Assembly: GCF_051967575.1 (NCBI RefSeq)
Contig: NZ_JBQCJW010000008.1
Location: forward strand, 62,001 to 126,000
Reading direction: 5' to 3'
Length of the DNA: 64,000 nt
From: Solibacillus silvestris_B
GTDB lineage: Bacteria; Bacillota; Bacilli; Bacillales_A; Planococcaceae
Shown here: positions 46,792 to 55,098 of the stretch, piece after piece
Numbering within the stretch: position 1 is the stretch's first letter
Layout of the letters: every line of letters begins with the position of its first letter
Notes under the pieces: model-generated
The model's database searches: none
Seen by the model: only the letters and a program-made list of their open reading frames with translations
Told to the model about the DNA's origin: nothing
Made by a program: the position numbers and the translations under genes

Positions 46792-47379
46792 ATGTTTGGA
46801 ATATCGGATCTCATATCTCTTACTATTTCTGCATTTATCATCTTGCCTGCCGTTGTATTTCTTCGGGAGATGGGCTACTTAATTGTCAGCTGGCTATTTG
46901 GTGTTACAGAACCAAGAGTAACAATTGGTTCTGGCCCTAGAATTATAAAGCTTGGGATGTTTGATATTCGCAAATACTATCATTTCTATAGTTGGTTTTC
47001 ATATGATGAATTAAAGCGTGACAGTAAGTTCGCTTATATTTGCATCTACTCGGGGCCAATTTTGATCAATTTATTCCTTGGTCTTACAATCAATTTCTTG
47101 ATTGCCAACGGATGGGCTGGGGAATACAAGACATTTTGGGACCGCTTTGTATTCTACGCTTTTTATTATGTATTATTCGATGCAGTGCCGATGATTACAT
47201 TCAATGGAAAGCCAAACAACGGTATGATTATTTACCAAATGAGTCGGTACGGAAAGCGGGTCGATTTAAATCCAGATTCCTTTCTGCCCGCAACTTCGGA
47301 TGTCGAGAAAGAATATCAGGAGTATATGAAGAAAATCGAGGAAATAAAAGGGAACGCGAAGAAGCATGAGCGCGACTAA
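46792..47379 (+). CDS. Site-2-protease-like membrane protein with degenerate active site
   Basis: 195 residues with about four hydrophobic segments. The first helix carries FLREMGYLIVSW (residues 23-34) exactly where M50 proteases have HExGH, and the later DAVPMITFNGKPNNG resembles the LxDG-type motif of M50. Both metal-binding His are lost (Arg25 and Tyr29), so it is probably a non-catalytic relative. The charged C-terminus is cytoplasmic-like. Divergence from M50 makes the assignment tentative. Confidence 0.6.
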   Translation: MFGISDLISLTISAFIILPAVVFLREMGYLIVSWLFGVTEPRVTIGSGPRIIKLGMFDIRKYYHFYSWFSYDELKRDSKFAYICIYSGPILINLFLGLTINFLIANGWAGEYKTFWDRFVFYAFYYVLFDAVPMITFNGKPNNGMIIYQMSRYGKRVDLNPDSFLPATSDVEKEYQEYMKKIEEIKGNAKKHERD

Positions 47380-47395
47380 ATAAATTTGAACAAAA

Positions 47396-47433
47396 AACTT
47401 AGACACTGTATTAAGGTGCCTAAGTTTTTATAA
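47396..47433 (+). terminator. Terminator after the M50-like gene
   Basis: AAAAACTTAGACAC/GTGCCTAAGTTTTTA stem with T-rich end. Confidence 0.8.
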
Positions 47434-47461
47434 TTTCTGCATGTACTTTCCAATCAATAAA

Positions 47462-47487
47462 AGAACCAAGGCTCATGCCTTAGTCCT
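47462..47487 (-). terminator. Weak terminator downstream of the small spore-protein-like gene
   Basis: Minus strand AAGGC-ATGA-GCCTT followed by GGTTCTTTTATT. Confidence 0.45.
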
Positions 47488-47522
47488 TCATCTCAATGTG
47501 TTGAATAGTTGTCAAATATAAA

Positions 47523-47741
47523 CTAGTGCCATGCAGTTCGTTCACTTACAGGTTGCTTGATGCCTGTTTTGCCTTGTGCTTCCACAAAGTTTTTTTCCTT
47601 TGCTGAAGCTGCATTGAAATCAAATTCAGATTCAAACTCCTCTTGCCGGGAATTCCTGAGATTTCGGTTTACTTCTAGTTTATCCGCAATTTGCTTACCC
47701 TTGGGTTTTGCATTATTGCGCTTTGTCCCCATATTTGACAT
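47523..47741 (-). CDS. Small hydrophilic protein, possibly spore-associated
   Basis: About 72 residues, highly polar, no Cys, rich in Asn, Lys, Glu and Gln. The block RQEEFESEFDFNAASAKEKNF is reminiscent of gamma-type small acid-soluble spore proteins (EF-rich repeats), but the likeness is weak. Start ATG 47741, six bases after GGAGG; an in-frame ATG at 47747 is too near the site. Confidence 0.6.
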   Translation of the reverse strand: MSNMGTKRNNAKPKGKQIADKLEVNRNLRNSRQEEFESEFDFNAASAKEKNFVEAQGKTGIKQPVSERTAWH

Positions 47742-47780
47742 GGCCATCCTCCATTGATTTTTATTTGAAAAGTATTAATA

Positions 47781-47960
47781 ATGACTGTCTGCATTCATAC
47801 TTTCCACTCTAAAGTTTAACCAAGAGTACATATATTTATTTAAAAAATGTTGGGCTACAGCTATTCCGTCACCATGGACACGCTATCTTTCGCCAACAGT
47901 TTCTGCATCCAAGCTAAGCATCGGATTTTCGCCACCGGGTTATTGTGCAATGCCAGGCAC
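47781..47960. other. Orphan segment without clear gene
   Basis: GC is higher than in usual spacers here. On the minus strand 33 codons are open (stop near 47850) without a ribosome site, and TGCCTGGCATTGCAC-like inverted sequence occurs near 47945-47961. It may be a remnant or an intergenic repeat; no function assigned. Confidence 0.35.
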
Positions 47961-47961
47961 A

Positions 47962-48011
47962 CTCAAAAAAAGCGCAGGAAAAAAGAGATCCATTTCCCTA
48001 TTTCCCTGCAC
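47962..48011 (-). terminator. Terminator after the aldo/keto reductase
   Basis: Minus strand GCAGGGAAA/TTTTCCTGC stem with a 20-nt loop, then seven T. Confidence 0.6.
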
Positions 48012-48044
48012 TGTATAAGAACTCGAAGTCCGGGTTCTTTTATA

Positions 48045-48890
48045 TTAAAAATCAAAATTGTCCGGGTCTGGTCCTACACGAAGATTTTGATTCAATTCAT
48101 CAATGATTTTCATTTCCTCATTCGTCAATTCAAAATCAAACACATTCGCATTTTCAACAATTCGATGCTCCTTTGTCGATTTCGGGATGACAACAACCCC
48201 TTGTTGCAAGTCCCAACGCAAAATGACTTGAGCAACAGATTTCTGATGCTTGTCAGCAATCTTCTGTAAAACGCCATTGTCCAGCAATTGGCCTTGCATT
48301 AACGGTGACCACGCTTCAAGCTGGATACCATTGCTTTGACAAAATGCTTGCAGTTCCTTTTGGGTTAAACGAGGATGGCGTTCCACTTGATTGATCATTG
48401 GTTTAATTTCTGCATCCTTCATTAACTCTTCCAAGTGGTGAATCTGGAAATTGCTGACGCCGATTGCTTTTACCCGGCCTTCTTTGTAAAGTGTTTCCAA
48501 TGCTCTCCACGCCTCTTTATATTTTCCTTCAACCGGCCAATGGATCAAATACAGGTCTAAATAATCTAAGCCAAGCTTCTTTAAACTTGTTTCATATGCA
48601 GCGATAGTTGATTCATACCCAAGATCCGCGTTCCAAACCTTGGACGTCACATAAAGCTCTTCCCTCGAAATGCCTGTTTCCTGTAAGCCTTCTTTAATCC
48701 CTTTTCCTACTCCTTCTTCATTCTCATAAATCGCAGCTGTATCCACACTGCGGTATCCATGTTTAATCGCATTTTTAACTGCATTCACCAATTCAGGGCC
48801 TTCTTCGACCTTAAATACCCCCAGTCCGAACAAAGGCATTTTCACACCGTTATGCAAAGTAGTTGTATCTTGTAAATTTTTTATCATCAT
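48045..48890 (-). CDS. Aldo/keto reductase
   Basis: About 281 residues, NADPH-dependent carbonyl reductase fold. Catalytic tetrad visible: Asp in YRSVDTAAIYENEE (with Tyr), Lys in YVTSKVWN, His in LYLIHWP; cofactor site IPKSTKEHRIVEN. Close to the YvgN/YtbE group acting on glyoxal-type aldehydes; substrate inferred only. Start ATG 48890 with GGAGG upstream. It follows the MFS gene by 22 bases and may be co-transcribed. Confidence 0.93.
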   Translation of the reverse strand: MMIKNLQDTTTLHNGVKMPLFGLGVFKVEEGPELVNAVKNAIKHGYRSVDTAAIYENEEGVGKGIKEGLQETGISREELYVTSKVWNADLGYESTIAAYETSLKKLGLDYLDLYLIHWPVEGKYKEAWRALETLYKEGRVKAIGVSNFQIHHLEELMKDAEIKPMINQVERHPRLTQKELQAFCQSNGIQLEAWSPLMQGQLLDNGVLQKIADKHQKSVAQVILRWDLQQGVVVIPKSTKEHRIVENANVFDFELTNEEMKIIDELNQNLRVGPDPDNFDF

Positions 48891-48912
48891 TCCTGAAACC
48901 TCCAAAATATTA

Positions 48913-50106
48913 TTATGCATTACTTTTTAGATCTTTCCGTTCCAAATATTTGCTAAATCCTGTTAAGACTGCTGCCGCCAAAACCATAAGTGCCCCAATC
49001 CATGAAGTATGGATAAGTCCAATTGAATCTGTAATCAGACCGCCTACAAATGAGCCAAGCGCAATCCCTGCATTAAAAGCAGCGATATTTATTGCTGATG
49101 CGACATCAACTGCACTAGGGACAAAGCGCTCGGCCAGCATCAAGACATATACTTGCAGCCCCGGCACATTCATAAATGCCAACAGCCCCATTAAAAGAAT
49201 GGTTATTAATCCAGCAACTTTAAATGGTGCCGTAAACATTAAAATAAATAAAATGACGGCCTGTACTATAAACATATAGAACAATGCACCAAGCGGATTC
49301 TTATTGGATAATTTACCTCCAATCATATTCCCGATTGCTATCGCAAGTCCATAGGCTAATAAAATGACGGCCACAGTTCCTTCTTTAAATCCCGTAATAT
49401 CCTGGAGCATCGGGGACAGGAAGGTGAACACGACAAATGTACCGCCGTACCCTAATGCTGTAATGATGAATAAAAGCAGTAGCCGTCCGTTCGTTACAAG
49501 CTTAAGGTGCTCACTAAAGGAAGTTTTTACTCCTTTCCGTAAATTTGACGGCACAAGAATGCTATTTGCAATCAAGGCAATAACACCAATAATAACAATG
49601 GTAATAAAGGCTGTTCTCCAACCTAGCAGCTGTCCGATAAACGTACCAAAAGGAACACCCGTTACCGTAGCTACTGTTAGACCTGTAAACATTATGGAAA
49701 TCGCGCTGGCTCTGCGATTTTCCGAAACTAAATCTGCAGCTATCGTCGATCCGATTGACATGAAAACCCCATGTGAAAATGCCGAAATTACTCGCGCCAC
49801 CAGCAGCAATCCAATAGTTGTAGAAATTGCCGCAAGGGTATTGCCAATAATGAAGACAATCATAATCCAAAGCAGTAATGTTTTACGCTGCATTCCCGAT
49901 GTCAGAGCTGTCAAAATAGGTGCTCCAAATGTTGCCCCTAAGGCATATAAAGAAACCGTTAATCCTGCAGTGGTCACAGGAATACTTAAATCTTCCGCTA
50001 TAAGAGGCAGCAATCCGACACTGATAAATTCAGTCGTTCCAATTGCAAATGCACTTACCGCTAAAGCAAGCAATGCTAAAATGCTTTGCTTTTTACTTAA
50101 CTCCAT
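48913..50106 (-). CDS. MFS drug/sugar exporter (DHA1, AraJ-like)
   Basis: About 397 residues with 12 hydrophobic helices, opening AVSAFAIGTTEFISVGLLP and carrying the conserved GRxISAFSHGVF-like loop (RVISAFSHGVFMSIG). Members export drugs, sugars or purine analogues; the substrate is unknown. Start ATG 50106 behind AAGGAG. Divergent from the HxlR-type regulator, whose repeats in the shared spacer suggest control of both. Confidence 0.9.
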   Translation of the reverse strand: MELSKKQSILALLALAVSAFAIGTTEFISVGLLPLIAEDLSIPVTTAGLTVSLYALGATFGAPILTALTSGMQRKTLLLWIMIVFIIGNTLAAISTTIGLLLVARVISAFSHGVFMSIGSTIAADLVSENRRASAISIMFTGLTVATVTGVPFGTFIGQLLGWRTAFITIVIIGVIALIANSILVPSNLRKGVKTSFSEHLKLVTNGRLLLLFIITALGYGGTFVVFTFLSPMLQDITGFKEGTVAVILLAYGLAIAIGNMIGGKLSNKNPLGALFYMFIVQAVILFILMFTAPFKVAGLITILLMGLLAFMNVPGLQVYVLMLAERFVPSAVDVASAINIAAFNAGIALGSFVGGLITDSIGLIHTSWIGALMVLAAAVLTGFSKYLERKDLKSNA

Positions 50107-50250
50107 ATTCTTTTCTCCTTTTTCTTTTATATACATGTAAACTTTCATTTCAGTGAATAATAATATTTGAAAGAAAGTATGGTGTTTATCAGCCTGCAAA
50201 TGTTATTATGATATATAGAGTTCATAAATAAAAGTACGCACTTTAAAGTA

Positions 50251-50296
50251 ATATAGGCACCAAAACGTTATATAGGTACTTTTTTGCGCCTATAAT
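50251..50296. promoter_or_regulatory. Repeated operator-like sites between MFS and hxlR genes
   Basis: ATATAGGCAC (50251-50260) and ATATAGGTAC (50270-50279) are direct repeats 19 bp apart; GCGCCTATAAT (50286-50296) is a third copy inverted. They end just before the regulator's ribosome site. Probably binding sites of the HxlR protein (inference). Confidence 0.55.
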
Positions 50297-50309
50297 AAGG
50301 AGGAACATT

Positions 50310-50681
50310 ATGCAAAAAAAGAAGTATAATATTTCCGTTGAAGCGACACTGGAAGTAATTGGCGGAAAGTGGAAATGTGTGATTCTCTGTCATCTGACTC
50401 ATGGAAGAAAACGGACAAGCGAATTGAAGCGCCTCATGCCAAATATCACCCAAAAAATGCTTACCCAGCAGCTGCGTGAGCTAGAAGAGGATGGGGTCAT
50501 CAATCGGATTGTGTACAATCAAATTCCGCCAAAAGTAGAATATGAGCTTAGTGAATATGGACAAAGCCTGGAAAGTATTTTAAGTTCATTATGTTCATGG
50601 GGTGAAAAACATATAACGAAAGTATATGGAGATAAATTTTCGGTTTTGGAGGATAGTGTGCTGAATGATCAGCTAAAGTAA
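50310..50681 (+). CDS. HxlR-family transcriptional regulator
   Basis: 123 residues, winged helix. The family pattern is clear: VEATLEVIGGKWKCVILCHL, TSELKRLMPNITQKMLTQQLRELEEDGVI, and YELSEYGQSLESIL. A Cys at about position 26 in KCVILCHL could be redox or electrophile sensitive, as in some HxlR members. Start ATG with AAGGAGG. Likely controls the divergent MFS/reductase genes. Confidence 0.92.
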   Translation: MQKKKYNISVEATLEVIGGKWKCVILCHLTHGRKRTSELKRLMPNITQKMLTQQLRELEEDGVINRIVYNQIPPKVEYELSEYGQSLESILSSLCSWGEKHITKVYGDKFSVLEDSVLNDQLK

Positions 50682-50776
50682 GAGGATCCAGAGTGGGGTC
50701 CTTTAGCAATAAGGGGCAATGATAAATTAAAACCAAAACAGCCGATTCCTTAATAATGGACGGGGAAAATATTATG

Positions 50777-50828
50777 GAACCCGTGGGCAGGACACTTGCG
50801 AAAGGTCCCGCCTACGGGTTCTTTTTTA
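50777..50828. terminator. Long hairpin with T run downstream of hxlR
   Basis: GAACCCGTGGGCAGGAC pairs with GTCCCGCCTACGGGTTC, followed on the plus strand by TTTTTT. A strong terminator, about 100 bp after hxlR. Confidence 0.85.
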
Positions 50829-51250
50829 CTATTTAAGTGTAACAGAGAAAAAGGAGTACACACAGTTGAATGGAGGAAGTTCAGAGCTCCCGCCAATTGC
50901 CGCACTTTTCCGGGCGAAGCGGAAATTTTACCGGATATAGCTGTGTGTGCCATATTTATTTATTTTCTATTTTATTTAACGTAAGTTGACAGTGGTTTGT
51001 ATGGAGAGACTGGTTTTTGTTCACGTATTTTTTCCCGGAATGCTGCTGGAATCAGTGAATTTGAATAATAGAAAACTTGATACAGTTCTATTTAGTGAAG
51101 CAAATTGAGGCTTTTTTATCCTTTATTTTAATAGTTTATAAACTGAACTTCTTTTCCTATAAAACATGGAAAACCCAAAAATTGATCTAGAAAGTGATTG
51201 CTTGAATAAATTTGTTTCTAGTTAAAATCAAAATTTACTTTTTAGATGCT
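50829..51250. other. Gene-free region with a structured 95-bp segment
   Basis: ACACACAG (about 50859-50866) and CTGTGTGT (50941-50948) bracket a GC-richer stretch containing smaller stems (GGAG/CTCC and TTCCG/CGGAA). The remainder up to the insertion element is AT-rich with no gene seen. Confidence 0.45.
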
Positions 51251-51264
51251 ATATAAATTGAACT

Positions 51265-51753
51265 TTAGAATCTAACACAAAGCCGATCGATTATTCCCTG
51301 TTTATTTTTGTTCTGGCAGTTAATAAATTGGCGAACCGCAAGTTTAATTTTCGGCGTACTCGGAAAAAAGACATTATTAATGACACTGTCTTTTAACCAT
51401 TTCCATAAACCTTCAATTAAATTCAATTGTGGGCTGTAAGGTGGTAAAAAGACGAGCTGTAGTCGATTTTGATGCGCGTTTAAGAATGGCTGAATGAGCT
51501 TTGCATGATGAATGCGGGAGTTATCTAGCACCATCGCAATTTTCCCGTGTGGATAATGTACGAGAATTTTTTCTAAGAAACGGAAAAAGACTTCTGCATC
51601 GTATTTTTCTTCTTCGACACAGAAGATTTCACCTGTTTCGTAGTTCAAGGTACCCATTAATTTAACACCCTGATGCTTGCCAAACGTAGGAATTTGACGC
51701 TGCTTACCTTTTGAAAACCACGACTTTTGAATCGCTTGATAATCGCGAATCAT
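51265..51753 (-). CDS. IS630 transposase, C-terminal DDE part
   Basis: Catalytic half: the first Asp lies just upstream in frame (LFQDESM), the second in AMVLDNSRIHHAK, and the Glu in PPYSPQLNLIEGLWKWLK, the typical IS630 DDE set. The indicated ATG is internal to the normal protein; the frame is open upstream to the A7 tract, and the N-terminal half is in another frame. Confidence 0.88.
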   Translation of the reverse strand: MIRDYQAIQKSWFSKGKQRQIPTFGKHQGVKLMGTLNYETGEIFCVEEEKYDAEVFFRFLEKILVHYPHGKIAMVLDNSRIHHAKLIQPFLNAHQNRLQLVFLPPYSPQLNLIEGLWKWLKDSVINNVFFPSTPKIKLAVRQFINCQNKNKQGIIDRLCVRF

Positions 51754-51787
51754 GGACTCATCTTGAAAGAGAATATGATCGATTTCT

Positions 51788-52303
51788 TCATAAAATAGCT
51801 TTTTTTAAAACAGGAAAGGTTTCCTCTTTGAAAGTCTTTTGTTTTTCAGGATCCGCATTCGCCAACGTATAGGTAGGATGTGTGTGACTAAATTGCATGC
51901 GTTCCAATAATTTTGACATACCACGTAAAGAATAGGAAACAGCCCATTCCCGTTCAACTAGTGATACAAGCAAGGCTAATGTCCAGTTCGTATACGGCGC
52001 GAACCCTACATCGGCAGGGGTTTTCGCTGTAATCATTTCAGCCAGTTCAGCTCGCTGTTCGACCGTTAAACGACTTGGTTTACCTGTGGAAATGCCCATA
52101 CGTAAGCCAGCAATACCTTCTTTTTTATAGGCTTTAATATATTCACCAACAGTCGCTCGATTACGTTGAATAATCGAAGCAATTTCAATGTTGTTTTTTC
52201 CTTCAAGATGTAAAAGTACAGACTGGTAACGTTCAAATAATCGCTTATCTTTTGTTTGTCGCATCGCATATCGAAGTTCTTCTAGTTGTTCATTGCGTGT
52301 CAT
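51788..52303 (-). CDS. IS630 transposase, N-terminal HTH part
   Basis: 171 residues with two helix-turn-helix units (NNIEIASIIQRNRATVGEYIKAYKKEG and the later winged part). It stops shortly after AAAAAAAG; a shift into the +1 frame at that tract joins it to the catalytic half (LKK-LFYEEIDHILFQDES). ATG at 52303 with GAAAGGATG upstream. Confidence 0.85.
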   Translation of the reverse strand: MTRNEQLEELRYAMRQTKDKRLFERYQSVLLHLEGKNNIEIASIIQRNRATVGEYIKAYKKEGIAGLRMGISTGKPSRLTVEQRAELAEMITAKTPADVGFAPYTNWTLALLVSLVEREWAVSYSLRGMSKLLERMQFSHTHPTYTLANADPEKQKTFKEETFPVLKKAIL

Positions 52304-52541
52304 GTCAGATCATCCTTTCGAAAGTGGGTTTGTATCCTTTACCCGCTTTGAAGGAGATAGAAGCTTTAATTCAAGTTATATAGAAAAGAGATATAGCAAT
52401 ATGTTCAGCTTGATTTTATATTTTTATTTGCTTCCTTCGCTATAGGAAATGTACATAAGGAACTCGATATCGACCTACTTACCTAGCTAGAGGCTGCAGC
52501 AAATCATTCATCTATTAGTTCTGATTAAATTCATTTAATTT

Positions 52542-53672
52542 TTAATCCTCTTTTTTCCAATAATCAAATAAAAAATTATTGTACTCTATTAGGTTAGAGT
52601 AATAATATCTATCAGAAACCTCCATTTTCTCTCCTACATCGGTATCCTTACTATTACAATTTGGACAAATGGCAGATATTTTAATGGACTCCAAACCTTT
52701 TAAAATAATATCATTAATTAATAATATTTTTGTACAATTATTACATTTCACCTTAAATACAAAAAATGTTAAATTTTCGTTAACACTTAGATTTGGTACC
52801 TCGTTAGAAAAAATAATATTAATCATTAATTGTATAGCTTGGCGAATAGCTACTAAGTTTTTTTCAAGTTTAATGTCTATCTCTTTGAAAGAATACCACC
52901 CTTGCTGATTAACACTAACACCTTGCCCTGGAATAACATCTAGTGGTGCCATAGTATATTTAGCCCCTAATGATCTCCTATGAACCATCTCATTCCTTAA
53001 AGCAATAACTTCTTTAACTTCTTCTGAAAAATATATATCTAATAATGATTGTAGGCTATCATTTACTGTATATTTCTTTTTCAAAATTCTTGTGAATATA
53101 TTCTTTTTTTTGTTAATGGAGATATTAAAAAGTTTATGTTCTTTTTCTAAATCCGGCTTTATCTCTTCGATTTGATTGTCTGGTAAAGAGGTTACCTTGA
53201 TTTTATAACCCTCACCTTTTTTTATAAATTTGATATCATGACACTTTGTGTAAATTATTTTATCTCTAATATCATGCCCTACGATTAAATCTGTTTGATA
53301 AAATTGATTTAAAATAATAAATAGATACTCCCAACAATTAGAAATTCTAATTATAGCATTCTCTACGTAATAAGCATGTGTCCTTAAATTAAAATCTGTA
53401 TTTCTACTTATAGAAATACTTGTTGCTACAGATAAACATAAATCATTATTAAAATAATACTTTATTTCTTCGATTAATGGACTACAAATCATAACCATAC
53501 CAAAATCTGTAGTAGTTTCTTTTTTTAATAATTTCGGACGAAATTCATCTCGATATTCTAAAAGCAGATTTTCTACACTTATTTTTACTTCATTATCAAA
53601 TATAAATTCATTAATATTAAAGTTTTTATGTGTCTTATAATCAGATTTTCTATCCTTCTTGAAAAATTTCAA
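52542..53672 (-). CDS. HEPN-like protein with C-terminal zinc ribbon, unknown
   Basis: About 376 residues, very AT-rich codon use unlike its neighbours. The motif RNEMVH (Rx4H, near residue 226 from the TTG start at 53672) is the HEPN RNase-type catalytic motif, embedded in helices (EEVKEVIALRNEMVHRRS). A zinc ribbon with CNNC and CPNC follows in the last 70 residues. HEPN proteins with zinc ribbons occur in toxin, abortive-infection and Cthe_2314-like groups; function here is inferred. An upstream TTG at 53708 is possible, but GGGGAG favours 53672. Confidence 0.6.
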   Translation of the reverse strand: MKFFKKDRKSDYKTHKNFNINEFIFDNEVKISVENLLLEYRDEFRPKLLKKETTTDFGMVMICSPLIEEIKYYFNNDLCLSVATSISISRNTDFNLRTHAYYVENAIIRISNCWEYLFIILNQFYQTDLIVGHDIRDKIIYTKCHDIKFIKKGEGYKIKVTSLPDNQIEEIKPDLEKEHKLFNISINKKKNIFTRILKKKYTVNDSLQSLLDIYFSEEVKEVIALRNEMVHRRSLGAKYTMAPLDVIPGQGVSVNQQGWYSFKEIDIKLEKNLVAIRQAIQLMINIIFSNEVPNLSVNENLTFFVFKVKCNNCTKILLINDIILKGLESIKISAICPNCNSKDTDVGEKMEVSDRYYYSNLIEYNNFLFDYWKKED

Positions 53673-53870
53673 AATAAATATCTCCCCATTTATAAATTTA
53701 TTTCCCAAAAAACAAAGAGATTAGCAAATTTATCTGTTAATTCTCCACATACTTATTAAATAATCTTAATTAAACGCTACATTTACCAATCTTGACCTTT
53801 TTAACTTTCCTCTTAGGATATTATGTTGTGCCTCCTCCCAATCTAGCTACAAATTATTAATCTTAAGATA

Positions 53871-53914
53871 ACAAAAAATAAACCATCAACTACAATAAAA
53901 CGACTGTAATTGAT
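53871..53914 (-). terminator. Terminator downstream of the RhuM gene
   Basis: Minus strand ATCAATTACA/TGTAGTTGAT stem, then GGTTTATTTTTTG. It lies just beyond the left copy of the rlmH end. Confidence 0.7.
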
Positions 53915-53937
53915 GATTTACTAGAAACCGCACTTAC

Positions 53938-53954
53938 TTATGGTACGGTTCTCC
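53938..53954. repeat. Left copy of the rlmH 3' end (att-like site)
   Basis: TTATGGTACGGTTCTCC is identical to 55103-55119, the last codons of rlmH (Gly-Glu-Pro-Tyr-His-Lys). The next bases on the minus strand read GTAAGTGCGG. Same position and nature as SCC att sites. Confidence 0.85.
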
Positions 53955-53987
53955 GCTGTTGTTGGTAAAACTATCTACCATATAAAT

Positions 53988-54983
53988 TTACTTTCTAAGA
54001 TTGTTATTTTCAATAAAGTGTTCGAAATCATCTTTTGATTTGTTAGCAATTCGGTTTTGATTATATTTTTCATATTCTTGAACGGCTAATCGGTCAGCCA
54101 CTGCTTTCGAAACTTTCCCTGCATTTTCAAGAATCTCTCGACCATTAAATTGAAGAAAAGCATTCAGTTTTTCTGTCCAATCTTTCATATACATTGGCTG
54201 TTGTCTTTCTGCTTGATCCTCAGCATAATCCAAGTACATTGTTACAATACGATTCATCGACTTCAGTTCTTTTTCAGATAAATAATTTTTGGCAACTGTT
54301 ACATCACCTTTTCGTACTTTGTCACCTTTCCAAGAAGTAAGGCCCATATTCTCTTTTTCAGCATCTGATCTAGACGCTATTAACTCCGCTGCTGTTTGCC
54401 CATGAATCGCAAAATGTAACTTATTTTGCACAGTAGCGAAAAATTCCTGTGTAATTTCTGCTTTAGGTTCATAATCAATAGACGTTGCATAAATATCTGT
54501 AATTTTTTGATAAAATCTTTTTTCAGAAGCACGAATATCACGAATTCGTTCAAGTAATTCATCAAAATAATCTTGTCCAAAATTACGCATCTCTTTTAAA
54601 CGATCATCATCCATTGTAAATCCTTTAACCAAGTATTCCGTTAATCGTTCAGTAGCCCACTGTCGAAACTGTGTACCTCGGTGAGAGCGAACACGGTAAC
54701 CAACCGCGAGAATCATTTCGAGGTTATAAAAAGATACCTCACGTTCAACATTACGATTACCCTCAGTTTGAACTATTCGGTTTTTCCGAATAGTTGCCGA
54801 CTCTTGTAATTCTCCTTCTATATAAATATTCTTTATATGTTCATTTATCGTATTTACACTTTTTTGGTAAAGTTCAGCAATTGCCTTTTGCGTCATCCAT
54901 ACTGTTTCATTTTCTAAGCGTACATCTATCTTTGTATTGCCGTCTTCTGTTTGATAAATTAAAATATCGGTTTTATTTTGCAT
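53988..54983 (-). CDS. RhuM-family protein
   Basis: 331 residues of the virulence RhuM family, often found in mobile and defence-type regions. Typical blocks: VRLENETVWMTQKAIAELY (winged-helix-like N-terminus), NLEMILAVGYRVRSHRGTQFRQWA, LVKGFTMDDDRLKE, and C-terminal MYMKDWTEKLNAFLQFNGREIL. Biochemical function is not established; members were linked to Salmonella pathogenicity islands. It is the only gene inside the duplicated rlmH ends. ATG with GGGGGGAT upstream. Confidence 0.9.
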   Translation of the reverse strand: MQNKTDILIYQTEDGNTKIDVRLENETVWMTQKAIAELYQKSVNTINEHIKNIYIEGELQESATIRKNRIVQTEGNRNVEREVSFYNLEMILAVGYRVRSHRGTQFRQWATERLTEYLVKGFTMDDDRLKEMRNFGQDYFDELLERIRDIRASEKRFYQKITDIYATSIDYEPKAEITQEFFATVQNKLHFAIHGQTAAELIASRSDAEKENMGLTSWKGDKVRKGDVTVAKNYLSEKELKSMNRIVTMYLDYAEDQAERQQPMYMKDWTEKLNAFLQFNGREILENAGKVSKAVADRLAVQEYEKYNQNRIANKSKDDFEHFIENNNLRK

Positions 54984-55098
54984 TGCATATCCCCCTATTT
55001 TAATAAGCGAAAACTTATGTTACATTCTTACAATTCTATTTGTAATACTCTATCTAATGTATTTCTATCTATTACAAATTCACTTCTCTGCTTTACCA

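Larger units (their letters stand above)
51251..52383 (-). mobile_element. IS630-family insertion sequence
   Basis: About 1.13 kb. The ends form imperfect terminal inverted repeats of roughly 28 bp: CTATATAA.TTGAA at 51251 and TTCAAGTTATATAG at 52370-52383 in opposite orientation. Both ends carry TA, the IS630 target. The transposase lies in two frames (52303-51788 and 51753-51265). Neighbouring AT-rich genes mark the area as acquired DNA. Confidence 0.82.

Noticed and set aside
49364..50140. 258-codon plus-strand frame opposite the MFS gene
   Set aside because: Complement of a hydrophobic transporter, rich in Thr/Ile/Pro; no start site or homology recognised.
50291..50296. TATAAT as -10 box of the HxlR gene
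   Set aside because: It would place the start of transcription inside or after the ribosome site; better read as part of the inverted operator copy.
50750..50984. Overlapping 62-67-codon frames on both strands
   Set aside because: They cover the terminator hairpin and structured segment; they are by-products of that sequence with no ribosome sites.
50682..53937. A third copy of the rlmH end marking the outer border of an SCC-type composite
   Set aside because: No TTATGGTACGG-like sequence was found between 50682 and 53937; only two copies exist in the window.
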